A stretch of DNA of 64,000 bases from Chitinimonas taiwanensis DSM 18899 (GTDB lineage: Bacteria > Pseudomonadota > Gammaproteobacteria > Burkholderiales > Chitinimonadaceae). A model generated the notes under the pieces. It did not search any database. It was given only the letters and a program-made list of their open reading frames with translations, and was not told where the DNA came from. Position 1 is the first letter of the stretch, and each line of letters begins with the position of its first letter. The DNA is taken from the NCBI RefSeq assembly GCF_900119825.1, contig NZ_FPKR01000008.1, positions 124,001 through 188,000 of the forward strand. Direction: 5' to 3'. The position numbers and the translations under genes are program-made. This document shows positions 18,301 through 27,612 of this stretch, piece after piece.

Positions 18301-20065
18301 CAATTTTATTACCCTGACCATTGGTGGACTTTGAGAAAGGCGTCACAATAACGCGTTTCTTCTTCACGGTTAGTTCGATGTAAGGAAATGGTGACGACAG
18401 GGCGAGTACATAGTTCGCCACTTTCAAATCTGCGCTTTTTGAAATCAGGCTGTTTTGCCGACCAAATTCAGCCACAGCAGCCGCTTTATAAGTGCCCGCC
18501 AAACCAGGTTCCTGAGACAGCGCTTTAATATCGTCAAAATTGGAGATCGCAATCTTCGCCGGTTGGCTAATGCCCCCGATAGTGTCCGCGACAAGCACAT
18601 TGGCGACACCACCAAATTCCTTGTCCCATAATTTCTTACCAATCGTACTAGAGCTAAAAGACTTACCACCAATGGACGAAACCAGATTGTCACCATCCTT
18701 GGATGGATTCACATCAGAAATAAGAGTGATATAGGGCTTAGAGCACTTATCTGCGCTGGCATAAGGATTTACCCAAGCTGGCTCAGGCAAACCTGCCGTC
18801 CACTTCCCGACAGCGCCCGTCCCCCAAGCTAGGGCGGCACCTGCGGTGTCACCTTTGAAGTTAGCGTTTGCCGAACCGCCGGCGTAGTAGTTAAGTGTTT
18901 CTTGAAGCATTTCCGCCACCGGGTTGTAAACCCAGCTAGCACCCGAGTAGCCGTTATCTTTCCAACCATCCAGTCTCATTTTACTCAACGTGGCAATGAT
19001 ACCGTTGGTCGTATACTTGAATGTGCCATCAGTAGGATTAATCTCGTCTGAGAAACTACTGACATTTTTACGTAGCACACCGCCCTTATCATTTTTTGAG
19101 TTGGTACCTGCGGTGAAACTACCCGTTAGCAAGCCAAAGCGCATCGCATCTGGCTCACCATACTGCTGCAGCAATCCCGTAGGCTTATAAGTACTACCAT
19201 ATAGCGTACAGTTATCTTCAAGCAGATTCGCCTTACACACCTCGACATAAACATCTAGCTTTGTAACGCTGCCAGAGATGTCGACCGCATCCTTACCACC
19301 GTAGGCAGATTGATCGATCGTGTCACCACTTACTGGCACTTCTTTAGCAGTCCACTCCCAAATACGCTCTTGCCTATCTTGCAGGTACTTTAGCGTTGGT
19401 GCTTTACCAACACCACCAGATGAATCAGTTGGCGTGACGCTAACAAACAAATGACGTTTGCCGGCACTGGGCTGCTTTAAAGGCGTGTAATCGGTGATCT
19501 TGTATCCATCCACAGTTTCGCTGGTGTATTCCTTACCCCAAGAATTGGAGTTACTTGGAATATATGCACGCTGCAGGACTGTTTTCGTTGCGGTATCAAC
19601 ATTTCGAATACCACCGAAAAGTACCTTTGCCAAAGCGTCCATGCGAGAAGTAGTTAAATAGTTTAAGAAATCACCACTCCAGGCATTGGTACATTTCTTA
19701 TTCACCGTCTCGGCAATCGGTGTAAAGATACCCGACGTATGCGAATAGCACTTATAGGAATCAAACAACCCATAATAGTCAATCCGAAAGTCGCCTTTCT
19801 TTGCGCCTTCGGCACCGGACTTTGTCTTATTTCCTTTATAGCCCACATCAATTGGGCCATTTTCAACCAGTGCACTTGCATCATTATACGCCGCCATCCA
19901 CAGCTTAAAGTCGCGCTCAAGCACTAAAGTATTAAGCGGCGGCGCATTGTTGATGGCCAACAAAGGCGTGTATGGATTCTGGCCCGCCTGCGTAATGGGG
20001 GCGGCATTCGCGCTCATACTGAGCAGCGGTAGAGCACACCACAAGAATTGGTGACGATTAGACAC
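15320..20065 (-). CDS. pilY1: PilY1/PilC-type pilus tip adhesin and assembly factor
   Basis: 1581 residues. A signal peptide ends at SMSANAAP. The N-terminal two thirds are divergent and probably carry the adhesive part; I see no clear von Willebrand A MIDAS motif. From about residue 1000 the protein has the conserved PilC beta-propeller with DASPYLV, YIGANDGMLHVVD, GGKGIYALDVTDP and YAGDLYGNLWKFDL. PilY1 caps type IV pili, promotes extension and binds host or surface ligands. The calcium-binding loop in the propeller (about 1226-1234) is degenerate, reading E-x-S-x-D-x3-D. GTG start with AAGGAG six bases upstream. AT-rich like its neighbours. Many paired cysteines suggest a disulfide-stabilised secreted protein. 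Confidence 0.93.
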   Translation of the reverse strand: MSNRHQFLWCALPLLSMSANAAPITQAGQNPYTPLLAINNAPPLNTLVLERDFKLWMAAYNDASALVENGPIDVGYKGNKTKSGAEGAKKGDFRIDYYGLFDSYKCYSHTSGIFTPIAETVNKKCTNAWSGDFLNYLTTSRMDALAKVLFGGIRNVDTATKTVLQRAYIPSNSNSWGKEYTSETVDGYKITDYTPLKQPSAGKRHLFVSVTPTDSSGGVGKAPTLKYLQDRQERIWEWTAKEVPVSGDTIDQSAYGGKDAVDISGSVTKLDVYVEVCKANLLEDNCTLYGSTYKPTGLLQQYGEPDAMRFGLLTGSFTAGTNSKNDKGGVLRKNVSSFSDEINPTDGTFKYTTNGIIATLSKMRLDGWKDNGYSGASWVYNPVAEMLQETLNYYAGGSANANFKGDTAGAALAWGTGAVGKWTAGLPEPAWVNPYASADKCSKPYITLISDVNPSKDGDNLVSSIGGKSFSSSTIGKKLWDKEFGGVANVLVADTIGGISQPAKIAISNFDDIKALSQEPGLAGTYKAAAVAEFGRQNSLISKSADLKVANYVLALSSPFPYIELTVKKKRVIVTPFSKSTNGQGNKIVGFFIDKAFNAPGFPDNLTPGTNLDLGQGNGGLPIYRVRVSFSDNDQGAGDDDMDSITQYTVFANANDTFTVNVDSIFAAGGGTEHQGYAISGAGDADRVYLVVRDCDTANVEKLPSGSGPLSADEPFDTDITKAKQLCNRSSRERSWSRNADVAISLDSPDPGSGYPNKTGAVYSGSSVVKNNARQLPLRSSRTFSVNESSTILADLKNPLWYVAKYGGPVLPKDTDSKDKIPDSYFLVSNPLKMKEQLGKAFADLQADAATSALVGSGGSTTGSDQVIYRASYLYNRWPGELVAFSRTAGSSGLGEELWSTSKVQADYKTRNVITLNSSTAKGVPFLWDKLSTTQQSWLNTDGYGNADAKGADRVTYLRGSNAKEGTSAGTFRQRQQVLGGVSNYFGDIIDASPYLVSAPDPLYRASTSSHKEFADAFKTRKEAVYIGANDGMLHVVDNGGAKLKDGGKELLAYVPSFMYEKLSYLTSQNYNHAYYVNGQVSVNDVQLTKSWHVDSGWSTLAVGSVGFGGKGIYALDVTDPAQFTEAKAADIARWEFSSKDDADMGFVTGNPLILKTNDGKHRVIVGNGYNSDTGKAVLYLLDADGPKSGSWAGQYVKIDVEMGSKTDPNGLSAPTFADLNALNANLDEASSDGTVDVAYAGDLYGNLWKFDLSSSDPKDWKVALTDAKTSKPQPLFTTAVWDDKTGLRTGGKPIAGAPAVAQHPVKESGKGLVKFDKDGKPETLSGTLVFFGTGKFLGDCDKTNDCDREFKTNTFYGVWDNQKPVEASTLLERKYYYYTKDAIELAMAKTSTKLSAAEISAIVDAGYAYIDPKCGTADCEINWDTQNGWFMNLVDLSNVAGTGARIAGEPRILNGTMVVFDVMNTKVSSDSCSVNGVNTTLVANIGDGSGKGNSTGSTFNVTVGGLQLALPNAGYSVKENLPRGTRTVGVVTTGLADRNDGGKKYGVTGSGKTMNCSGLDCEDIFLGRTVTQVNWREIIQ

Positions 20066-20081
20066 AGTAATCTCCTTGCAA

Positions 20082-20627
20082 TTAACTAGCGCAAGATTTA
20101 ACGATGGAGCGGAGGATCACCGCGCTATCTGCGCTAGAACCCACACCCATAGAAGTCAGTTCAAAGTAGTCGCAGGTTGGATTTGAGTCAGTGCCTGGAA
20201 CTAACTTCTTAATGACATAACGTGGCTGTTCAGTAACATTTGGAAGCTCTGCCACCTTGGCTGCACCACCTTTGTTGCAATCGGCGTTATTAACACCGCA
20301 GCTTTTACCTTTATTATCATCAGTAAGCCAATTAGAAGCCGTTGCAAATATCGACGTATCGAATGTCTTACCACACAATCCGTCATTGCAAGCATCATCT
20401 GCAGCGGCAACCGGCGGAGGGTCTGCCACTAGCCTAAATTGTGCTTGCCTAAGCGCAAACTCTGCAGCCTGAAAGGCTTGGCTATGATTGCGAGTGTTGC
20501 CTGCAGCACGCTCATATAGCGTTGCACTCCGAATCGAACTAACCACTATCATTGTCAGAACGATCAAAAAAACCAGACTCGTGATAAGGACAAAGCCTGA
20601 GTTTATGCGTCGGCTATAAGTATTCAT
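20082..20627 (-). CDS. pilX: Type IV pilus minor pilin PilX
   Basis: 181 residues. A short leader ends in SG and is followed by FVLITSLVFLIVLTMIVV, a pilin helix that lacks the Glu at +5, as is usual for PilX/GspK-type proteins that sit at the pilus tip. The segment AFQAAEFALRQAQ is the conserved PilX pattern. Six cysteines occur in the head, in regular pairs. It overlaps neither neighbour but lies 16 bases before pilY1 and 8 after pilW, all one transcript. PilV, PilW, PilX and PilY1 together prime pilus assembly. Confidence 0.9.
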   Translation of the reverse strand: MNTYSRRINSGFVLITSLVFLIVLTMIVVSSIRSATLYERAAGNTRNHSQAFQAAEFALRQAQFRLVADPPPVAAADDACNDGLCGKTFDTSIFATASNWLTDDNKGKSCGVNNADCNKGGAAKVAELPNVTEQPRYVIKKLVPGTDSNPTCDYFELTSMGVGSSADSAVILRSIVKSCAS

Positions 20628-20635
20628 AGCCCCCC

Positions 20636-21418
20636 CTATTTGAAACGATTTCTAAGCATAATCGTGCTTCTGAATGTCCTGTACATCGCCAAGTCTCCAG
20701 CTCGCCCGGCAGCAGAGCCATCCGAAACACTGCCATCGCACTTCATATAATCCATAGGTTTTTCGAGCAACTTCGCATTCTCGCTCTTCAGAACAAAGCA
20801 AAGTTTCACTGCATAGACATCCGACCAATTACCAACTGCGCCTGCTAACACATAAGCATCTGGAATTTGGTCTTTAGCCCCTCCAGTATCCTCACCATAT
20901 AACAGACTGTAATCCACCACATTCTTAACGAGGATTTGCTTAGAGTCATCTTCGCCAGCGATTTTGCAGATCAAACTCCCCGAATCTAGATATAGCGCGA
21001 ACGTGGTGGCAACAGAAGCATCTTTCAGAAAAGGGTAATCCGCATCATCACTTTTGTCACAACGAATAATATTCTTACTCGCATCGCCTTTAAATCTAAC
21101 CAATAACTCGTTGTCTTTCTCTAGAATCGTTTGACCCGCAAGAAAGTCGCCTGCGGCGGGAAAAGCCAAATTTAACTGAATATTATCCTTGGACGACCCT
21201 GCATCAGACCAGGCACGATAGCCAGACTGCGTAACAATTCGCTTATATGTATCCAGAACATATCGTCCATTATCGTTAAATCGACTCAATTCCGTCTGTG
21301 TATTACGCGACTGCCCGGTTTGTAGATAAATAGCCGCCACGGCAAAAGCCAGCAACAACCCCAAGGACAGACCAACCATCAGCTCGATGATCGTAAAACC
21401 CTGTTGTGTCTTTTTCAT
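20636..21418 (-). CDS. pilW: Type IV pilus minor pilin PilW
   Basis: 260 residues. The prepilin signature is QQGFTIIELMVGLSLGLLLA with Glu at +5. The motif YLQTGQSRNTQTELSRFNDNGRYVLD is spread over residues 28-55 and is typical of PilW. The large head domain follows, with three or four cysteines. Located two bases after pilV and eight before pilX in the minor pilin operon. Role: tip-complex component that helps initiate and recruit PilY1. Confidence 0.9.
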   Translation of the reverse strand: MKKTQQGFTIIELMVGLSLGLLLAFAVAAIYLQTGQSRNTQTELSRFNDNGRYVLDTYKRIVTQSGYRAWSDAGSSKDNIQLNLAFPAAGDFLAGQTILEKDNELLVRFKGDASKNIIRCDKSDDADYPFLKDASVATTFALYLDSGSLICKIAGEDDSKQILVKNVVDYSLLYGEDTGGAKDQIPDAYVLAGAVGNWSDVYAVKLCFVLKSENAKLLEKPMDYMKCDGSVSDGSAAGRAGDLAMYRTFRSTIMLRNRFK

Positions 21419-21420
21419 AA

Positions 21421-22077
21421 TCAGATCGTCGTTGAGTAAAGTAGCATGCCCGCATCCACGCTCTCGCCTCGAGATTCACGAATATCCTGCCACCAGATTT
21501 TAATTACATAGGGCGCCGTTGCGTAGTTAGCAGCATCAGTCGCCAAACATCCAGTCTTGTCCGTAAAATCGGCAGCAGCTGGATCTAATACTGGGGCACT
21601 GTCCGGATTAATCGGATTGTCCGTTGTATTGCTGCGGCAAATAATTGCCCCACCCATCGACCCTACGGGCAGTGTGTAACGCACCAAATCCATCCACTCA
21701 GCCAAATCGGCCTTCGCTATATCCGCGCCTGCCGTGCCCGCTGGCAGGGCGTACGCATCCATCCAATCACACTCCATCTTATCGTCGTCGCTCAGTTCAC
21801 AGGCCAGCCGGCCATAGTCAGGCGCCAAGGGTACGGTCTTTCCCGACTCATCACTGCCAGCTCCGGTCTCACCAGTAAGCACCAATTTGGGGGAGCGATT
21901 CGCGCGAACCCGCTCAGCTAGATCATTTGCAAGATCAGCTGCAACCGCTCTCCAATAGGCGCTCTGACTACTCCGTATTGAGTAGGCCTGTAGTGAGGCA
22001 ACACCGAGCACACCAATGGCAATCAAGAACATCGACAATAGTACTTCGATCATAATCAGCCCGGACTGACGTTTCAT
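21421..22077 (-). CDS. pilV: Type IV pilus minor pilin PilV
   Basis: 218 residues. Prepilin signature QSGLIMIEVLLSMFLIAIG with Glu at +5, followed by GVASLQAYSIRSSQSAYWR, which is characteristic of PilV. The C-terminal half is a beta-rich head ending IWWQDIRES. It is separated from pilW by two bases and from the GspH-type gene upstream by ten. Confidence 0.9.
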   Translation of the reverse strand: MKRQSGLIMIEVLLSMFLIAIGVLGVASLQAYSIRSSQSAYWRAVAADLANDLAERVRANRSPKLVLTGETGAGSDESGKTVPLAPDYGRLACELSDDDKMECDWMDAYALPAGTAGADIAKADLAEWMDLVRYTLPVGSMGGAIICRSNTTDNPINPDSAPVLDPAAADFTDKTGCLATDAANYATAPYVIKIWWQDIRESRGESVDAGMLLYSTTI

Positions 22078-22087
22078 TTTTATCTCC

Positions 22088-22657
22088 TTATGTGCAAGTC
22101 GGGCCTAAAGTGCGAAAGATTCGGCCAGTTTTCTCGACGGTTACAATTCGAGATGCCGCTCCCTCGGTACAGAATTTAAATTCCTTATCCCCCCCGCTAA
22201 GGGTGATAGATCGGAAGGTAACTGAGATCACATCATCAGGTCCTGTAACACTGCCAATATTTGCCGAGCCCGCCGTTACTCTAATTAGTTCGTCCTCATC
22301 TTCATCAAATGTGCCATTACCATCTTTACTCACAAAAACAATCCAGCCTGTTTTCCAATTAGGGTTATCGGCGACACAAGAAGGCGCTGCGGCGGTCGGA
22401 TCACTGGAATTACAAACAATCACGACACCATTACGCTTGATCGCTTCTGTTTTCGCCAACATCATATTTGTAAGCAATTCATCGGAAGCTGTAGCCAAGC
22501 GGCTATTTCTTACAAACTCTTGATAGTTCGGAGCGGCTATGGCCATGACGACCCCTAGCAGGGCGATCACAATCATGAGTTCGATAAGCGTCAAGCCCTG
22601 CTGCCTCAAGCTTCTGGCAACAGACCGGCTTAGCGATCGGTTCGTGTAGCAGCACAT
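22088..22657 (-). CDS. fimT: Type IV pilus minor pilin FimT/GspH-like
   Basis: About 189 residues. A basic leader ends in QQG and is followed by LTLIELMIVIALLGVVM, then AIAAPNYQEFVRNSRLATASDEL, the GspH/FimT pattern. The head ends with a Cys-containing strand pair (CTEGAASRIVTVEKTGRIFR and CT). The ATG before CCYTNRS is preferred because it gives a basic leader of normal character; an upstream ATG at 22714 would add 19 residues without prepilin features. FimT in some naturally competent bacteria binds DNA for uptake; that role is possible but unproven here. First gene of the minor pilin operon. Confidence 0.85.
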   Translation of the reverse strand: MCCYTNRSLSRSVARSLRQQGLTLIELMIVIALLGVVMAIAAPNYQEFVRNSRLATASDELLTNMMLAKTEAIKRNGVVIVCNSSDPTAAAPSCVADNPNWKTGWIVFVSKDGNGTFDEDEDELIRVTAGSANIGSVTGPDDVISVTFRSITLSGGDKEFKFCTEGAASRIVTVEKTGRIFRTLGPTCT

Positions 22658-22714
22658 ATTTTTTACCAAAAATTCATGATCAGTTGAGTCACATGCGGGG
22701 CGACAGTCCAGCAT

Positions 22715-22855
22715 CGCCGACGCGCACCATGACGAATGAATAATATCATCACGTCATACACTAATCCAAAGTTGCCGCCTTGCTCCAGCGCATTGAGACA
22801 GAAGGCAGCGAGCAGTTGACCGACGGCTGAGACCAGCCGATAGCACCTCAGAAAG
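22715..22855. other. Short intergenic stretch upstream of fimT
   Basis: This should hold the promoter of the minor pilin operon on the minus strand. I see no consensus sigma-70 or sigma-54 boxes that I would defend. Composition changes from AT-rich to GC-rich within it. Confidence 0.4.
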
Positions 22856-22878
22856 CAAAAGCCCCGCCGAAGCGGGGC
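22856..22878 (-). terminator. Terminator of groES-groEL
   Basis: On the minus strand GCCCCGC-TTCG-GCGGGGC followed by TTTTGCTTT; a UUCG-tetraloop hairpin 26 bases beyond the groEL stop. Confidence 0.9.
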
Positions 22879-22904
22879 TCTGTGCTGGCCTTAGCCGGCA
22901 GGAC

Positions 22905-24632
<1,728 letters not shown>

Positions 24633-24664
24633 CTACCACACGCCCTAGGGCGTAAGGCGAAGCC

Positions 24665-24955
24665 TTAGCCTTCAACCACACCCATGATGTCTTCTTCGCG
24701 CATCACCAGCAGTTCATTGCCATCCACCTTGACGGTCTGGCCGCTGTACTTGCCGAAGATCACCTTGTCGCCAGCCTTGACTTGCAGGGCGCGCACGGAA
24801 CCGTTTTCCAGGATCTTGCCGGTGCCAACGGACACCACTTCGCCCATATCGGGCTTCTCGGCCGCATTGCCTGGCAGAACGATGCCCGAGGCAGTTTTTT
24901 CTTCGGCTTCGACGCGCTTGATCACAACGCGATCGTGCAGGGGACGAATCTTCAT
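24665..24955 (-). CDS. groES: Co-chaperonin GroES (10 kDa)
   Basis: 96 residues, exact family size. [16 protein letters not shown], the mobile loop with [17 protein letters not shown], and the end DILMV-like [12 protein letters not shown] are diagnostic. GroES caps the GroEL cavity. AGGAGC precedes the ATG. The heat-shock promoter and CIRCE operator lie directly upstream, so this gene leads the operon. Confidence 0.98.
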   Translation of the reverse strand: MKIRPLHDRVVIKRVEAEEKTASGIVLPGNAAEKPDMGEVVSVGTGKILENGSVRALQVKAGDKVIFGKYSGQTVKVDGNELLVMREEDIMGVVEG

Positions 24956-25023
24956 GGTTTGCTCCTGATGGGGATTTTTCTGAATGCCGTAACAGGCAAA
25001 AATCAGTACTTCGATGATCGCTG

Positions 25024-25050
25024 TTAGCACTCACGGCTAACGAGTGCTAA
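25024..25050 (-). promoter_or_regulatory. CIRCE operator (HrcA-binding site)
   Basis: TTAGCACTC-N9-GAGTGCTAA, a perfect inverted repeat with the canonical nine-base spacer, positioned immediately downstream of the -10 box of the groESL promoter. HrcA repressor binds this element in many bacteria. hrcA itself is not in the window. Confidence 0.96.
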
Positions 25051-25052
25051 TG

Positions 25053-25079
25053 ATATGGGCGAGACCTGACCATTTCAAG
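25053..25079 (-). promoter_or_regulatory. Sigma-32 heat-shock promoter of groESL
   Basis: On the minus strand CTTGAAA (25079-25073), a 13-base spacer and CCCATAT (25059-25053) match the RpoH consensus closely. The CIRCE element follows within a few bases, so both positive and negative heat-shock control act on this operon. Confidence 0.85.
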
Positions 25080-25194
25080 AGTGGGGCTGTTAGCGATGTT
25101 TGAAGCGAGGCGGGGTGGACAGACGGAAGCGGCACAAAAAACAGACGCACAGCCGCAGGCGCGGCCGCACCTGAGCCCGACGGGGAAGCAGTGA

Positions 25195-25485
25195 TCAGTG
25201 CTGGCGGTCGGCCTGGTCGGCGACTTCGCGCAGCTCTTCCAGGGAGAAACCCGTGTGACTGGCCGCCTCCTGGATCGCCTGCATGGCTTCGCGCTTGCGG
25301 CGCAGCAGGTCGATGCGCGAGGAAACCGCATGGGCATCGGCCGCCTTCTTGGCGACCAATACTTCGCCTTCCAGCGAAGCGGGTGAGGACGGGCTGGGAT
25401 TGGCACTGCTGGAATTGCTGAACAGGGCTTCAAGCGCTGCACGCGATTGGGCAGCGTCATGAGAACGATTTTGACGTGTCTTCAT
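25195..25485 (-). CDS. Small conserved-looking hypothetical protein
   Basis: 96 residues, not recognised. The first 45 residues are Ser/Asn/Ala rich; the rest is helical and charged (SRIDLLRRKREAMQAIQEAA), possibly a short coiled coil, ending in His. No signal peptide or membrane segment. A weak AGAGAG site precedes the ATG. It is transcribed in the same direction as groES but 115 bases before the heat-shock promoter and is probably independent. Existence as a gene is likely but not certain. Confidence 0.5.
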   Translation of the reverse strand: MKTRQNRSHDAAQSRAALEALFSNSSSANPSPSSPASLEGEVLVAKKAADAHAVSSRIDLLRRKREAMQAIQEAASHTGFSLEELREVADQADRQH

Positions 25486-25792
25486 ACTCTCTTTGAACTA
25501 AGTATCTGCAATCACAGATTACCGAGATGAGCCATTAATTGGGGCAGACAGGCGGACTTCAAGCCGGATGGCTGTGCAGATCAGGAAACGGTTCTGCATG
25601 AAATATCGACTGCCCTGCCGGGGCCAAGGTTCAATCCGCTTTCGGCCGTGCGGGCCTGGGGACTGCTGCTTGGAGAGATAGCCGAATGGCGATCTGCGTT
25701 TATTTAATACCTATCGCGAGCCCAATTCAAATAAAGATTTTCCCAAATGCGCATTGGCGACCGGAATGGCGACGAAAAGTCGCACTTGAGCC
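25486..25792. other. Intergenic region without recognised gene
   Basis: About 300 bases of mixed composition. It should contain the promoter of the small 25195-25485 gene. Nothing else stands out. Confidence 0.4.
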
Positions 25793-25819
25793 AATAAAAA
25801 AACCCCGCCTAGGCGGGGC
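25793..25819 (-). terminator. Terminator of the aldehyde dehydrogenase gene
   Basis: On the minus strand GCCCCGCC-TAGGCGGGG followed by TTTTTTTATTGG, 35 bases past the stop codon. Confidence 0.9.
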
Positions 25820-25853
25820 ATAGTGGCAGACACGCAATGCAAATCAGCCCGGA

Positions 25854-27374
25854 TCAAAAGAAGCCCAGCGGGTCGTCGCTATAGCTGACCAGTAGGTTCT
25901 TGGTCTGCTGATAGTGGTCGAGCATCATCTTGTGGTTTTCGCGCCCAATGCCCGACTGCTTGTAGCCGCCAAAGGCCGCATGGGCCGGGTAGGCGTGATA
26001 GCAATTGGTCCATACCCGGCCAGCCTGCACGGCGCGGCCCACGCGGAAGGCGGTATTCATATCGCGCGTCCATAGCCCGGCGCCCAAGCCGAAATTCGTG
26101 TCATTGGCGATATGGATCGCTTCCTCCTCATCGCGGAACTTGGTCACACTCAGCACCGGGCCGAAGATTTCCTCCTGGAAGATGCGCATCTTGTTATGGC
26201 CGGCGAATACCGTGGGTTGCACGTAGTAGCCACCTTCCAATGCCCCCGTCAGCAGCTGGCGCCCGCCACCGATCAGGCATTCAGCACCCTCGCTACGGCC
26301 GATGTCCATGTAGCCGAGGATCTTGTCGAGCTGCTCCTGACTGGCCTGTGCGCCGATCATGGTGTCGCGCTCGAGCGGGTTCCCCTGCTTGATGGCCGCC
26401 ACGCGCTTGAGTGCCTTCTCCATGAACTGCTCATAAATCGATTCATGCACCAGCGAGCGCGAGGGGCAGGTGCACACCTCTCCCTGGTTCAATGCAAACA
26501 TCACGAAACCCTCGACCGCCTTGTCGAGATAACGGTCGTCCTTCGCGCACACATCGCCAAAGAAGATATTCGGCGACTTGCCACCGAGCTCGAGCGTGAC
26601 CGGAATCAAGTTCTGGCTCGCGTACTGCATGATCAAGCGGCCGGTGCTGGTCTCGCCAGTAAAAGCGATCTTAGCGATGCGCTTGCTGGACGCCAGCGGC
26701 TTGCCAGCTTCCAGGCCAAAGCCGTTCACCACATTGAGCACACCCGGCGGCAAGAGGTCGCCAATAATTTCCAGCAGCACCAGAATCGAGGCCGGCGTCT
26801 GCTCGGCGGGCTTGAGCACCACGCAGTTGCCGGCCGCCAGCGCAGGCGCCAGCTTCCAGGCCGCCATCAAAATGGGGAAGTTCCACGGGATGATCTGGCC
26901 GACCACGCCGAGCGGTTCGCGGTAGTGATAGGCATAGGTCGTGTGGTCGATCTCGCCGATGCTGCCCTCCTCGGCGCGCAGGCAGCCGGCGAAGTAGCGG
27001 AAGTGGTCAATGGCGAGCGGAATATCGGCGGCCAGCGTCTCGCGTATCGGCTTGCCATTGTCCCAGGTCTCGGCCGTGGCCAGCAGTTCCAGATTGGCCT
27101 CCATGCGGTCGGCAATCTTCAGCAGCACGCCCGAGCGCACGGTGGTGGAAGCCTTGCCCCAGGCCGTCTTGGCCGCGTGGGCAGCATCCAGCGCCAGCTC
27201 GATGTCAGCCTCATTGGAGCGCGGCACCTCGCAGAACGGTTTGCCGGTAATCGGGGTGATGTTCTCGAAGTACTGGCCGCTCAGCGGCTCCACCCAACGG
27301 CCATTGATGTAGTTGCCGTAACGCTTCTTAAACAAGGGGGCTTGGCCGAAATGGCCGGGTTCGAGCTGGGGCAT
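25854..27374 (-). CDS. exaC: NAD-dependent aldehyde dehydrogenase, ExaC/AldB/AcoD type
   Basis: 506 residues. It very likely oxidises acetaldehyde or related short aldehydes to the acid. The catalytic Cys is C301 in [11 protein letters not shown], the general base is E262 in [11 protein letters not shown], and the Rossmann motif is FTGETSTGR. Close in pattern across its length to E. coli AldB and Pseudomonas ExaC (for example [30 protein letters not shown]). Transcribed from a sigma-54 promoter and divergent from a sigma-54 activator of the AcoR family, which fits induction by an alcohol, aldehyde or acetoin-type signal. ATG preceded by a GGAGACC-like site. Confidence 0.94.
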   Translation of the reverse strand: MPQLEPGHFGQAPLFKKRYGNYINGRWVEPLSGQYFENITPITGKPFCEVPRSNEADIELALDAAHAAKTAWGKASTTVRSGVLLKIADRMEANLELLATAETWDNGKPIRETLAADIPLAIDHFRYFAGCLRAEEGSIGEIDHTTYAYHYREPLGVVGQIIPWNFPILMAAWKLAPALAAGNCVVLKPAEQTPASILVLLEIIGDLLPPGVLNVVNGFGLEAGKPLASSKRIAKIAFTGETSTGRLIMQYASQNLIPVTLELGGKSPNIFFGDVCAKDDRYLDKAVEGFVMFALNQGEVCTCPSRSLVHESIYEQFMEKALKRVAAIKQGNPLERDTMIGAQASQEQLDKILGYMDIGRSEGAECLIGGGRQLLTGALEGGYYVQPTVFAGHNKMRIFQEEIFGPVLSVTKFRDEEEAIHIANDTNFGLGAGLWTRDMNTAFRVGRAVQAGRVWTNCYHAYPAHAAFGGYKQSGIGRENHKMMLDHYQQTKNLLVSYSDDPLGFF

Positions 27375-27421
27375 GATGGTCTCCGTGATTGTTGTGAGCG
27401 CTGTTTGCGCCCTTCCAGCAC

Positions 27422-27437
27422 TGCAGCAAGCGTGCCA
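27422..27437 (-). promoter_or_regulatory. Sigma-54 promoter of the aldehyde dehydrogenase
   Basis: On the minus strand TGGCACG-CTTG-CTGCA. It has the invariant GG and GC dinucleotides exactly ten bases apart and differs from the TGGCACG-N4-TTGCA consensus at one position. The -12 element lies 48 bases before the ATG. Confidence 0.85.
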
Positions 27438-27556
27438 CGCGCGCCTGCCCTAACCCGCGCTGCGCCAGCGCCCTGATTGCAAAAGAATATTTGCTCTAGA
27501 CGTGGCAGCGCCGCACCATACCGGCCATCAGTCCATCGGCAGCGGCGTCGCAGATT

Positions 27557-27593
27557 GCGACAGCCTGCTGTCGCGCCGGTGTCGCGGGCGACA
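27557..27593. promoter_or_regulatory. Two palindromes, candidate upstream activator sites
   Basis: GCGACAG-CCTG-CTGTCGC (27557-27574) and TGTCGC-GG-GCGACA (27580-27593) share the TGTCGC/GCGACA half-site. They lie about 120-170 bases upstream of the sigma-54 promoter and 20-55 bases before the activator start, the usual place for an enhancer-binding protein that also controls its own gene. Confidence 0.65.
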
Positions 27594-27612
27594 ACGCGAG
27601 CAGGAGACGGTC

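Larger units (their letters stand above)
14145..22700. other. AT-richer island from mid-leuA through the minor pilin operon
   Basis: By eye the base composition falls clearly from about 14145 and stays low to about 22700, then returns to GC-rich at groEL. The island covers the 3' third of leuA and all six minor pilin genes. No repeats, tRNA, integrase or insertion sequence bound it. The pattern suggests replacement by homologous recombination anchored in leuA, or long-term divergent codon use in surface genes; the sharp change inside a housekeeping gene favours the former. Confidence 0.7.
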
